Shown one piece after another: positions 1 to 7,245 of a stretch of 64,000 bases of DNA. Source of the stretch: Sphingobium cloacae (GTDB taxonomy: Bacteria > Pseudomonadota > Alphaproteobacteria > Sphingomonadales > Sphingomonadaceae). The notes beneath the pieces are model-generated. The model worked only from the letters and a program-made list of their open reading frames with translations, was not told where the DNA came from and searched no databases. Both the position numbers and the translations under genes were made by a program. Within the stretch, counting starts at the first letter, position 1, and each line of letters opens with the position of its first letter. Location: NCBI RefSeq assembly GCF_002355855.1, contig NZ_AP017657.1, positions 62,001 through 126,000 on the forward strand. The letters run 5' to 3'.

Positions 1-1
1 C

Positions 2-2509
2 GCCTGCCTTGATCGCCTCGTCTCTACGCTGGTCTCCCGCGATGGGGTCGATCGCGCGCATGTCATCTGCGTCGATGGCGATGAGCCGGCGGCCCTGTGC
101 ATCCATTTCGATGCGGGCAAGCTGCCTCTGTCGCGCGTGCGCGAAATGGTGAAGGCGGCGGGTGCCGAAATTACCGAGCGGTTCGGCCATGCGATCTGGC
201 AGGCCAAGGGGATCAATCACGAGCGCCGCGCCCGCACGGTGAGCGAAGCGCTCAGCGCCATGAAAGGGGTTGTCCAGGCAAACGCCAGCACGAGCGGATC
301 GATCAGGGTCGAATATGATCGCCGCGAAACGACGGAACAGGACATTCGCGGCGCTTTGGCCAAGCTGAACGTCGGTCTCGGGAAAAGGATCGCGGCCGAC
401 GACCACGCCGGCCACGATCATGCTGGCCACGATCATGCCGGACACGATCACTCCGGGCACAGCCACGGTCCCGGCGGCCACGGGCAAAAGGAAGAGAAGC
501 ATGGCCCCGGTGACGGCCACGATCATGCCCATGGCGGGATACTCGGACCCAATACTGAGCTGATCTTCGCGCTCGCTTGCGGCGCGGCGCTGGGCATCGG
601 CTTTGCGATCGAGAAGCTGGTGACGGGCGCGCCCTCGTGGCTGCCGCTCGCGCTCTTTATCGCCGCCTATGTCTTCGGCGGCTTCTACACGCTGCGCGAG
701 GCGATCGAGAATTTGCGCTTGAAGCGATTTGAGATCGATACGCTGATGCTGGTTGCCGCTGCCGGCGCTGCGGCCCTCGGGGCCTGGGCGGAAGGCGCGC
801 TGCTGCTGTTCCTGTTCAGCCTCGGCCATGCACTCGAACATTACGCCATGGGCCGCGCCAAGCGAGCGATCGAGGCGCTTGCCGAGCTGGCCCCGCGCAC
901 CGCCATGGTGCGCCGGGACGACGGCGGGACGAGCGAGGTTCCGGTTGAGGAATTGAAGCTCGGCGACATCATCATCGTGAAGCCCGATGAGCGGGTCGCT
1001 GCCGACGGTTTCATCGTCAAGGGCACGACGGCGATCAATCAGGCCCCGGTCACGGGCGAGAGTATGCCCGTCGACAAGCGGCCCGTGCAGGATGATGAAG
1101 CGGCACGCCAGAACCCTGATAAGGTCGATGCGGCCAGTCGGGTGTTCGCCGGCACCATCAACGGTAGCGGCCTCGTCGAGATCGAGGTCACGCGACTGTC
1201 GACCGAAAGCACGCTCGCCAAAGTGGTCAAGATGGTCAGCGAGGCGGAGACGCAAAAATCGCCGACCCAGCGGTTCACGGATCGCTTCGAGAAGTTTTTC
1301 GTGCCGGCGGTGCTGGCGCTGTCCTTCCTGCTGCTGTTCGCCTGGGTGGTGGTCGACGAGCCGTTCCGCGCTAGCTTTTATCGCGCCATGGCCGTGCTGG
1401 TCGCAGCCAGCCCGTGCGCGCTCGCCATCGCGACCCCCAGCGCCGTCCTGTCCGGCGTTGCGCGTGCGGCCCGTGGCGGCGTTCTCGTCAAGGGCGGCGC
1501 GCCGCTCGAACTGCTCGGCTCGCTCGATGCGATCGCCTTCGACAAGACAGGCACGCTGACCAAGGGGGAGCCGCGCATTCAGGAGGTCATCCCGGCGCCA
1601 GGCGTAGCCAAGGAAGACCTGATGGCGATCGCCGTGGCGGTCGAATCGCTGAGCGATCATCCGCTTGCGCAGGCAATCGCCCGCGACGGTCGCGATCATA
1701 TCGGCGACAAGGCGGTCCCCTCGGCCGACAATCTCAAGAGCCTGACCGGCCGCGGCGTCTCGGCTGTCGTCGGCGAGGATGAAGTGCTGATCGGCAAGGC
1801 CGAAATGTTCGGTGCCGATGGGATCGCGCCTCTGTCAGCCGAAATGACGGAGGCGATCGAAAAGCTGCGGGCGGGAGGGCAGACGAGCATGATCGTCCGC
1901 CGCGACGGCAAGGACATGGGCGCGATCGGCCTGCTCGACACGCCCCGCGAGACGGCCAAGGCCGCTCTCGAACAGCTTCGGGCAATCGGCATCAAGCGCA
2001 TGATTATGATCTCGGGCGATCATCAGCGCGCCGCCGAAGCGATCGCCAAGGATGTCGGCATCGACGAAGCATGGGGCGATCTCATGCCCGAAGACAAGGT
2101 TGAGGCGATCAAGAAGCTCCGCGCCGAAACCAAGGTCGCCATGGTCGGCGACGGCGTGAACGACGCCCCGGCGATGGCCACGGCGACGGTAGGCATCGCC
2201 ATGGGAGCCGCCGGGTCCGACGTGGCGCTTGAAACAGCCGATGTCGCCCTGATGGCCGACGATCTCTCGCATCTGCCGTTCGCGGTCGGCCTGAGCCGAA
2301 GCACCCGCTGGGTGATCCGACAGAACGTCTTTGTTAGCCTCGGCGTCGTCGCCTTCCTCGTGCCCGCGACCATTCTCGGGCTCGGCATCGGGCCGGCGGT
2401 CGCGATGCACGAAGGATCGACGCTGCTGGTCGTCTTCAACGCACTGCGGCTTCTCGCCTACCGAGATACGACCGATAGGGTAACGGGCCGCCAGGGAGCC
2501 GCCGCATGA
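2..2509 (+). CDS. Heavy-metal P-type ATPase, PIB-4 (SPC) type, 5' end outside window
   Basis: The reading frame is open to the first bases of the window, so the N-terminus is missing; 835 residues are visible. It is an inner-membrane ATP-driven metal exporter. Visible landmarks (numbered from base 2) are a His/Asp/Gly-rich metal-binding stretch at about 134-178, TGES (351-354, actuator), Ser-Pro-Cys in the transport helix (470-472), DKTGTLT phosphorylation site (514), GDGVND (716) and His-Glu-Gly-Ser in the last helix (803). SPC instead of CPC together with HEG(S/G) is the signature of PIB-4 pumps, which are linked to Co, Zn, Cd or Fe(II) rather than Cu. The stop overlaps the next start (ATGA), so it heads a metal operon. 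The exact metal cannot be read from the sequence. Confidence 0.93.
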   Translation, partial: ACLDRLVSTLVSRDGVDRAHVICVDGDEPAALCIHFDAGKLPLSRVREMVKAAGAEITERFGHAIWQAKGINHERRARTVSEALSAMKGVVQANASTSGSIRVEYDRRETTEQDIRGALAKLNVGLGKRIAADDHAGHDHAGHDHAGHDHSGHSHGPGGHGQKEEKHGPGDGHDHAHGGILGPNTELIFALACGAALGIGFAIEKLVTGAPSWLPLALFIAAYVFGGFYTLREAIENLRLKRFEIDTLMLVAAAGAAALGAWAEGALLLFLFSLGHALEHYAMGRAKRAIEALAELAPRTAMVRRDDGGTSEVPVEELKLGDIIIVKPDERVAADGFIVKGTTAINQAPVTGESMPVDKRPVQDDEAARQNPDKVDAASRVFAGTINGSGLVEIEVTRLSTESTLAKVVKMVSEAETQKSPTQRFTDRFEKFFVPAVLALSFLLLFAWVVVDEPFRASFYRAMAVLVAASPCALAIATPSAVLSGVARAARGGVLVKGGAPLELLGSLDAIAFDKTGTLTKGEPRIQEVIPAPGVAKEDLMAIAVAVESLSDHPLAQAIARDGRDHIGDKAVPSADNLKSLTGRGVSAVVGEDEVLIGKAEMFGADGIAPLSAEMTEAIEKLRAGGQTSMIVRRDGKDMGAIGLLDTPRETAKAALEQLRAIGIKRMIMISGDHQRAAEAIAKDVGIDEAWGDLMPEDKVEAIKKLRAETKVAMVGDGVNDAPAMATATVGIAMGAAGSDVALETADVALMADDLSHLPFAVGLSRSTRWVIRQNVFVSLGVVAFLVPATILGLGIGPAVAMHEGSTLLVVFNALRLLAYRDTTDRVTGRQGAAA

Positions 2510-3771
2510 AACTCGGGGCGCGGGTTCGCTCGATCGCCCTTTTCGAGCAGCTCGGCCCCGGTCTCGTCACAGGTGCCGCCGATGACGATCCAAGCGGCAT
2601 CGCGACCTATTCCCAAGCTGGCGCTCAGTTCGGCTTTGGGCTGCTGTGGACGATGGTGCTGACCTATCCGCTGATGACGGCCGTCCAGCTCATCAGCGCG
2701 CATATCGGTCGTGTGACGGGCTGTGGCCTGGCAAAGAACATGGGCGACGTTCTCTGGCGGCCGTTTGTCACGTTCCTCGTCCTGCTGCTCTTTCTCGCCA
2801 ACACGATCAACATCGGCGCCGATCTGGCGGCGATGGGGGCCGCCGCCGAGCTGGTGACGGGCGGAAGCGCCCACATTTTCACCTTCGGCTTCGCGGCCTT
2901 CTCGCTGCTCCTACAGCTTTTCCTCCCATACCAACGCTATGCCGGTCTGCTGAAATGGCTGACCCTGACGCTGCTCGCCTATGTCGCGGTCCTCTTCATG
3001 GTGAAGCTCGATTGGATGGGCGTGGCCAAGGGCCTCACTATCCCCCGCACCGAGGGCAAGGGCGCGATCGTCACCATCGTCGCGATCTTCGGCACCACGA
3101 TCAGCCCCTATCTGTTCTTCTGGCAGAGCGCGCAGGAAACCGAGGAAGTCCATCGCAATCCGCACGAAGAGCCCCTGGTCGACGCGCCGTGGCAGGCCCG
3201 GCGCGAGTTCCGGCGGATGCGCCTCGATACCTTCGCGGGCATGGCAGTCTCCAACCTTGTCGCGCTGGCGATCATGATCGGCACGGCTGCGACGCTCCAT
3301 GCGTCGGGAAGTGTTACGATCAACACCGCCGCCGATGCAGCCAAGGCCCTGCAGCCGGTCGCCGGCCCCTTCGCTTTCCTCCTGTTCAGCCTCGGGATCA
3401 TCGGCACCGGACTGCTCGCGGTGCCCGTGCTCGCCGGATCGGCCGCCTATGCGATCGGTGAGGCTCGCGGTTGGAAATGCGGGCTCGATCAGCGCCCTTG
3501 GGAAGCCGTTGGCTTCTACACAGTGATCTCGTTGGCCACGCTGCTCGGGATCGGCATTGACTGGTCGGACCTCGACCCGATCAAGGCGCTGTTTTGGAGC
3601 GCGGTTATCAACGGCGTGGTGGCAGTGCCGATTATGGTCGCCATGATGCTCGTCGTTTCCCGGCGACGCGCGATGGGCAAGTTCGCCGCCTCGGGAAAAT
3701 TGCTCTTCTTCGGTTGGGCGGCGACTGCCGTCATGGCCGCAGCGGCCATCGCCATGATCGTCTTGCAATAG
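2506..3771 (+). CDS. NRAMP-family divalent metal transporter (divergent clade)
   Basis: 421 residues with about eleven hydrophobic segments, start overlapping the ATPase stop by ATGA. The N-terminal helix carries GPGLVTGAADDDPSG, the NRAMP helix-1 region, but the canonical DPGN metal site is DPSG (28-31). The helix-6 region reads FGTTISPYLFFWQ (near residue 196), without the Ala-x-x-Met-Pro-His motif of Mn/Fe transporters. The fold is therefore NRAMP, but metal choice is probably not the classical one; NRAMP-related Mg or other cation transporters are the alternative. It sits between an efflux ATPase and MgtC/ZIP genes, fitting a metal-homeostasis operon. Confidence 0.88.
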   Translation: MKLGARVRSIALFEQLGPGLVTGAADDDPSGIATYSQAGAQFGFGLLWTMVLTYPLMTAVQLISAHIGRVTGCGLAKNMGDVLWRPFVTFLVLLLFLANTINIGADLAAMGAAAELVTGGSAHIFTFGFAAFSLLLQLFLPYQRYAGLLKWLTLTLLAYVAVLFMVKLDWMGVAKGLTIPRTEGKGAIVTIVAIFGTTISPYLFFWQSAQETEEVHRNPHEEPLVDAPWQARREFRRMRLDTFAGMAVSNLVALAIMIGTAATLHASGSVTINTAADAAKALQPVAGPFAFLLFSLGIIGTGLLAVPVLAGSAAYAIGEARGWKCGLDQRPWEAVGFYTVISLATLLGIGIDWSDLDPIKALFWSAVINGVVAVPIMVAMMLVVSRRRAMGKFAASGKLLFFGWAATAVMAAAAIAMIVLQ

Positions 3772-3776
3772 CGCCG

Positions 3777-4040
3777 ATGACCACGAGCAACCGCCACGCC
3801 ATCAACCGCTTCCTGTTGAAGACCGCAGGGCTGAGCGCTGCCGCCTTGCTGCGGTCTCGCGAGGGCCCGTGGCGCGTTGCCGCCTTGCTGTTCCTGTTCG
3901 CCTCGGCGCTCGACGCCTTCATCGCCCTGGTTCGGCGAAATCGGCTCATGGAGCCGGGCCTGACCTATTGGGACGAGGCCGCCGCCTTCCTCCTTCTGAG
4001 CGGCCTCGCCGCCGTGATCGCGATTGGATCATCGAAATGA
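3777..4040 (+). CDS. Small two-helix membrane protein
   Basis: 87 residues starting at an ATG five bases after the NRAMP stop and ending in an ATGA overlap with the next gene. Two hydrophobic stretches (about 33-50 and 66-82) joined by a charged loop suggest a small inner-membrane protein. I do not recognise a family. Translational coupling on both sides indicates that it belongs to the metal operon, perhaps as a partner of one of the transporters. The true start could lie a few codons away. Confidence 0.6.
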   Translation: MTTSNRHAINRFLLKTAGLSAAALLRSREGPWRVAALLFLFASALDAFIALVRRNRLMEPGLTYWDEAAAFLLLSGLAAVIAIGSSK

Positions 4041-4492
4041 CGCTGCCGTCTTGGTGGGAAGCCCTGTCCCACATCCTGAGCCTTGGACTGGCCTATGCAC
4101 TCGCCTTGCCGGTTGGCTGGGACCGCGAAAAAGACGCGCGCAGCGCCGGCATTCGCACCTTCCCGCTCGTGGCGATCGCCAGTTGCGGATTCGTGCTGGT
4201 CGGCATCGCGATCCTCGGCCGGACCGATCCTGCCCAAGCCCGGATTCTCGAAGGCTTGATTACGGGTGTGGGCTTCATTGGGGGCGGTGCGATTTTGAAG
4301 CATCGCGGCAAGGCATCGGGCACCGCGACCGCTGCGAGCCTGTGGGCGACCGGGGCCCTCGGGGCTGCTGTCGGCTATGGCCTTTTTGACATCGCTGTGG
4401 TCCTGAGCCTGACCACCTTTCTAACGCTGCGTTGCTCGCGACCGTTGAAGCGCGCGACGCACGACCAAACCGGGGCGCTGGACAGGTCGTGA
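4037..4492 (+). CDS. MgtC/SapB-family membrane protein
   Basis: 151 residues, start chosen at the ATG that overlaps the upstream stop. It shows the MgtC N-terminal membrane domain: helix 1, then GWDREKDARSAGIRTFPLVAIAS, where the basic, Gly-containing segment ending in a hydrophobic helix is typical, followed by ILEGLITGVGFIGGGAI and GTATAASLW motifs. MgtC-family proteins modulate Mg homeostasis and F-ATP synthase; short forms without the C-terminal soluble domain, like this one, are common in bacteria. Its place beside NRAMP- and ZIP-type genes suggests a divalent-cation role. Confidence 0.85.
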   Translation: MTLPSWWEALSHILSLGLAYALALPVGWDREKDARSAGIRTFPLVAIASCGFVLVGIAILGRTDPAQARILEGLITGVGFIGGGAILKHRGKASGTATAASLWATGALGAAVGYGLFDIAVVLSLTTFLTLRCSRPLKRATHDQTGALDRS

Positions 4493-4974
4493 CCGGCCAG
4501 CGGCCTTCCGGTGCCCGGCCACGCTGGCAACCGCCAGCTCCGGGTGGCCGCGCCGTTCGCAAGCGGGCGATCGGCGCGAGCGACCGAAAAGAGCGCTTAG
4601 AGCGCTGGGCCGCGCTGCTCGAACGTGATCCGCACAAGTTGGTTGGCCTCCTGCGGCCATCATGGGCGTCCGGGAATGATCTTACGGCGTTGGGGGGAAA
4701 CCCCAGCGCGATCGATTTGGCGTGGGATGATCCTGTGTTCCGCGTAACCGGGCTTGAAGCGCGATCGCGGGAGAGCTTCAAAGCCTATTTCGGCCTGTCC
4801 AACACCGAGCTGGATCGGATCGTTTCGGGATCGTGGCGCGTGCCGATCCGCTCTGCCTGGCAGGTTGCGGGGCGGATCAGGAATGTTGCCGATCCACGTC
4901 CCGAACGAATGCTGATGGCAAGCGTCATCGCCATGGTGATCGTCGTTGTCGGGATTGCGCAATGGCTTCGGTGA
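4489..4974 (+). CDS. Hypothetical protein with C-terminal membrane anchor
   Basis: A GTG start at 4489 overlaps the MgtC stop, giving 161 residues; a longer upstream extension in this frame would run deep into mgtC and was not used. The N-terminal 50 residues are Arg/Pro-rich, the middle (about 60-140) is a mixed soluble domain, and the last 17 residues form a hydrophobic helix (LMASVIAMVIVVVGIAQWLR). No family recognised. Operon position implies a link to metal transport. Confidence 0.6.
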   Translation: MTGQRPSGARPRWQPPAPGGRAVRKRAIGASDRKERLERWAALLERDPHKLVGLLRPSWASGNDLTALGGNPSAIDLAWDDPVFRVTGLEARSRESFKAYFGLSNTELDRIVSGSWRVPIRSAWQVAGRIRNVADPRPERMLMASVIAMVIVVVGIAQWLR

Positions 4975-4999
4975 AGCGGACACTTTCGAGGAACGGCTA

Positions 5000-5686
5000 A
5001 TGTCGGCGATTCTCTACACCCTTATTCCACTTGCGGCAGTTCTCGCAGGCGCGATCCTGTCGACAGTCCGGCGTCCCGGTGCCGGCTTTGTCAGCGCCAT
5101 GCAGCATCTTGCGGCGGGCGTCGTTTTCGCCGCCGCCGCGACCGAGATCCTGCCGCAAATCAAGCATGACGCCTCTCCCGTCGCGACCCTGCTAGGCGGC
5201 ATGGCCGGCGTCGCCGTCATGCTGCTTTTGAAGGAGTTGGAGGGCCGCGCCAAAGGGCCGGTGGCGATGCTCGGCGCGGTCGGGATCGACATTCTCGTTG
5301 ATGGCCTGGTCCTCGGCCTCGCCTTCGTCGCGGGGGAGAAAGCCGGTATCCTTTTGACCGTCGCCCTGACCCTGGAAGTCCTATTTCTTGGGCTGACCGT
5401 CACGGCGGAACTCGGCGAGACGATCGCATCGAAGCTGCGCGTGATCGCGACGGTGTTCGGTTTGAGCTTGCTGCTGCCGTTGGGCGCAGCGATCGCCATG
5501 CCGGTCGCGGTGTTGCCGACGCCCGTGATCGTCGGCTTTCTGAGCTTCGGCCTGATGGCGCTGCTCTACCTCGTCACCGAAGAGTTGCTGGCCGAAGCCC
5601 ATGAACGGCCAGACAGCCCACTTATCAGCGCGATGTTCTTCGTCGGTTTCCTCGGCCTTCTCGTGATCGAAGAGCTACTGCCATGA
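5000..5686 (+). CDS. ZIP-family metal transporter
   Basis: 228 residues, start at the ATG at 5000, about 25 bases after the preceding stop; an upstream in-frame alternative at 4946 would overlap that gene. About seven or eight membrane helices. The segment HLAAGVVFAAAATEILP matches ZIP helix 2, and GIDILVDGLVLGLAFVAGE occupies the place of the helix-4 HNxPEG metal motif, but Asn and His are replaced and only Asp/Gly remain. In ZIP proteins these residues bind Zn, so selectivity or function may be changed. Member of the metal operon. Confidence 0.8.
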   Translation: MSAILYTLIPLAAVLAGAILSTVRRPGAGFVSAMQHLAAGVVFAAAATEILPQIKHDASPVATLLGGMAGVAVMLLLKELEGRAKGPVAMLGAVGIDILVDGLVLGLAFVAGEKAGILLTVALTLEVLFLGLTVTAELGETIASKLRVIATVFGLSLLLPLGAAIAMPVAVLPTPVIVGFLSFGLMALLYLVTEELLAEAHERPDSPLISAMFFVGFLGLLVIEELLP

Positions 5687-5925
5687 ACACTGCCTGCCGC
5701 ATCAAATCGGGGGCGGTGAGACGCCGCAAAGCGCATTTTGCGATGCTCATCCTGCCGGCGGGCATCTGGATATGGGGCGGCAAGGTCATGCTGCGGTTCG
5801 CACGCGCGATCGCGCAGACGGGTATAGCGCCAAGGCAGGCGATCCTTCGCTCGATATGGTGCTCGGGCCGTCTCTCCCGCATTGGATTTCTGGTGTGGCG
5901 GGAACGGAAGGGAAAGTGGCGCTGA
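5683..5925 (+). CDS. Possible small basic protein after the ZIP gene
   Basis: 80 codons starting in an ATGA overlap with the ZIP gene. The product has one hydrophobic stretch (about 19-33) in an Arg-rich context and matches nothing I know. The coupled start argues for translation, while the composition could equally be chance coding in GC-rich DNA. It otherwise leaves a 320-base space before the SCO gene. Confidence 0.3.
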   Translation: MNTACRIKSGAVRRRKAHFAMLILPAGIWIWGGKVMLRFARAIAQTGIAPRQAILRSIWCSGRLSRIGFLVWRERKGKWR

Positions 5926-6006
5926 GCTGCCGCCTACACGACGACCTCTCACGAATGACGCGGCATGTCGGTGCCGCAAGGTAACGACGCTGTTGAGATT
6001 GTGACC

Positions 6007-6636
6007 ATGATACGAACATCGAATCCCCGCCTGACGCTCATCCTCACCCTTGTTTCCATCGTGGCCCTCGGCATCGGGGTGGCACTTTGGCAAGTGACTT
6101 CCGATCGCCATACCCCGATGGCCGACGCTCCCCTGGCCGGCGCGAAGATTGGCGGTTCCTTCCGGCTGATCGATCAGGACGGTAAGTCGCTGAGCAGCGA
6201 CAGCTTCAACGGCCGCTATCGACTGATGTATTTCGGCTATACCTACTGCCCGGACATTTGCCCGACCGATGCGAAGAAGATGGGCCAGGCGCTGCGCGCC
6301 TTTGAGGGCAGCGATCCGGAACGTGGGGCTCGCGTGCAACCGATCATGATAACGATCGATCCAGAGCGCGACACGCCTGCCGTGATGAAGCAGTTTGTGG
6401 CTGCGTTCCATCCTCGCCTGATCGGACTGACCGGCACGCCTGAGCAGATTAAGACGGTGCTCTCGACATTTTCGATTTACGGCCGCCGCGTAGGGCCGGC
6501 GGGGTCTCCCAATTATCTGATGGACCATAGCGCGATCATGTATCTGATGGATCGCGACGGGAAACCCATCACCTTTTTCGCGCGGGACGCTACGCCAGAG
6601 CAGATCGCCGCCGATCTCGCAAAATATGTCGCGTAA
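6007..6636 (+). CDS. SCO1/SenC/PrrC-family copper chaperone
   Basis: 209 residues with an N-terminal membrane anchor (about 10-30) and a periplasmic thioredoxin-like domain. The copper-binding CPDICP motif is at 81-86 (Cys81, Cys85), and the conserved distal histidine lies in LMDHSAIMYLMD (His174). SCO proteins deliver Cu to the CuA site of cytochrome c oxidase or act in thiol redox. Start at the ATG at 6007; GTG at 6001 is an alternative. It closes the metal operon and is the only clearly copper-linked gene in it. Confidence 0.92.
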   Translation: MIRTSNPRLTLILTLVSIVALGIGVALWQVTSDRHTPMADAPLAGAKIGGSFRLIDQDGKSLSSDSFNGRYRLMYFGYTYCPDICPTDAKKMGQALRAFEGSDPERGARVQPIMITIDPERDTPAVMKQFVAAFHPRLIGLTGTPEQIKTVLSTFSIYGRRVGPAGSPNYLMDHSAIMYLMDRDGKPITFFARDATPEQIAADLAKYVA

Positions 6637-6643
6637 GACGCGA

Positions 6644-6928
6644 CTATAACTGCGCTTTTTTAAGCGCTGCCGCGATAATCGGCAGATACCGAGCCACTTG
6701 TTCCCGATCGCTCTCCCGCTCACGATCGCCAAGGGCATCATAGCTGGTCGCGGCTTGCCGGTCCCAGCGCTCGACGAGTTCCGCAGGGATGGTCAGCGCT
6801 CCGTCATTCTGGCGCACCCCCTTAGAGTGCATGTAGCGCTGCCAATGGGCCCATCGCTCATGCTCGACGGCTGCCAGCTCTTCCACCAAGCCGTTCAGAA
6901 CGGCATCGATTGTTGGTTCGACCGTCAT
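6644..6928 (-). CDS. Conserved-looking hypothetical protein (RyR-domain-like spacing)
   Basis: 94 residues, convergent with the SCO gene (7 bases apart) and 2 bases downstream of the next minus-strand gene, so the two form an operon. Acidic N-terminal helix followed by HERWAHWQRYMHSKG, then a Trp and SYDALGDRERESDREQV near the end. The Trp/Tyr-Asp-x-Leu/SDR pattern weakly recalls the bacterial RyR domain, but I cannot confirm this. Genes of this look are frequent on phages and plasmids. Confidence 0.6.
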   Translation of the reverse strand: MTVEPTIDAVLNGLVEELAAVEHERWAHWQRYMHSKGVRQNDGALTIPAELVERWDRQAATSYDALGDRERESDREQVARYLPIIAAALKKAQL

Positions 6929-6930
6929 GG

Positions 6931-7113
6931 TTAGATGAGCCCGTCCGCGACAAGCTGCCGGTAATGCTGGCCAAGCACCGTAAGTTCACAGGATTTGCTG
7001 TTCATCGCAGCGTGCCACATATGGGTCTCGCCGACAGGTCTTACCAAATTGACCTTCACATATCGCTGCAACACCGCGAACACGGCCGTCTTCTGCGGAT
7101 CGGGCGGCGGCAA
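6931..7113 (-). CDS. Small hypothetical protein
   Basis: 60 residues, stop 2 bases before the start of the 94-residue gene, same strand. It begins MPPPDPQKTAVFAVLQRYVK and contains a compact mixed-charge domain. No known family recognised. Upstream on the same strand is the 3' remnant of another gene cut by the IS1380-type element, so this was the middle gene of a three-gene plasmid operon. Confidence 0.5.
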   Translation of the reverse strand: MPPPDPQKTAVFAVLQRYVKVNLVRPVGETHMWHAAMNSKSCELTVLGQHYRQLVADGLI

Positions 7114-7124
7114 TTTAGCCTCTC

Positions 7125-7245
7125 TTATTCACGACGCTCGGTTTCGGGTCCGCTCTGGGCATTTGCTGCGGCTGGCTGTATTGCGCGGACGACCGGCATC
7201 GCTGGCGTTTGTTTCACCGCATTCGGATTGATGGGCTTTTCGGGT
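7125..7245 (-). pseudogene. 3' remnant of a gene cut by the IS1380-family element
   Basis: Minus-strand frame ending in TAA at 7125-7127, encoding about 40 residues rich in Pro/Ala (…KPINPNAVKQTP…QPAAANAQSGPETERRE) up to the IS boundary. The Pro/Ala/Gln-rich tail with a charged end looks like the unstructured C-terminus of a larger protein. It lies 11 bases upstream of the 60-residue gene, consistent with one transcript. Identity of the full gene is unknown. Confidence 0.35.

Noticed and set aside
397-470. Short tandem repeats in the start of the P-type ATPase
   Set aside because: They encode the His/Asp/Gly metal-binding stretch and are not a CRISPR or non-coding repeat.
6652-6667. GCGCTT-TTTT-AAGCGC hairpin between convergent genes
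   Set aside because: It lies inside the coding end of the 94-residue gene and is short; not called a terminator.
5566-6741. 391-codon minus-strand frame across the SCO gene
   Set aside because: Covers parts of the ZIP and SCO genes in reverse and has no family resemblance.
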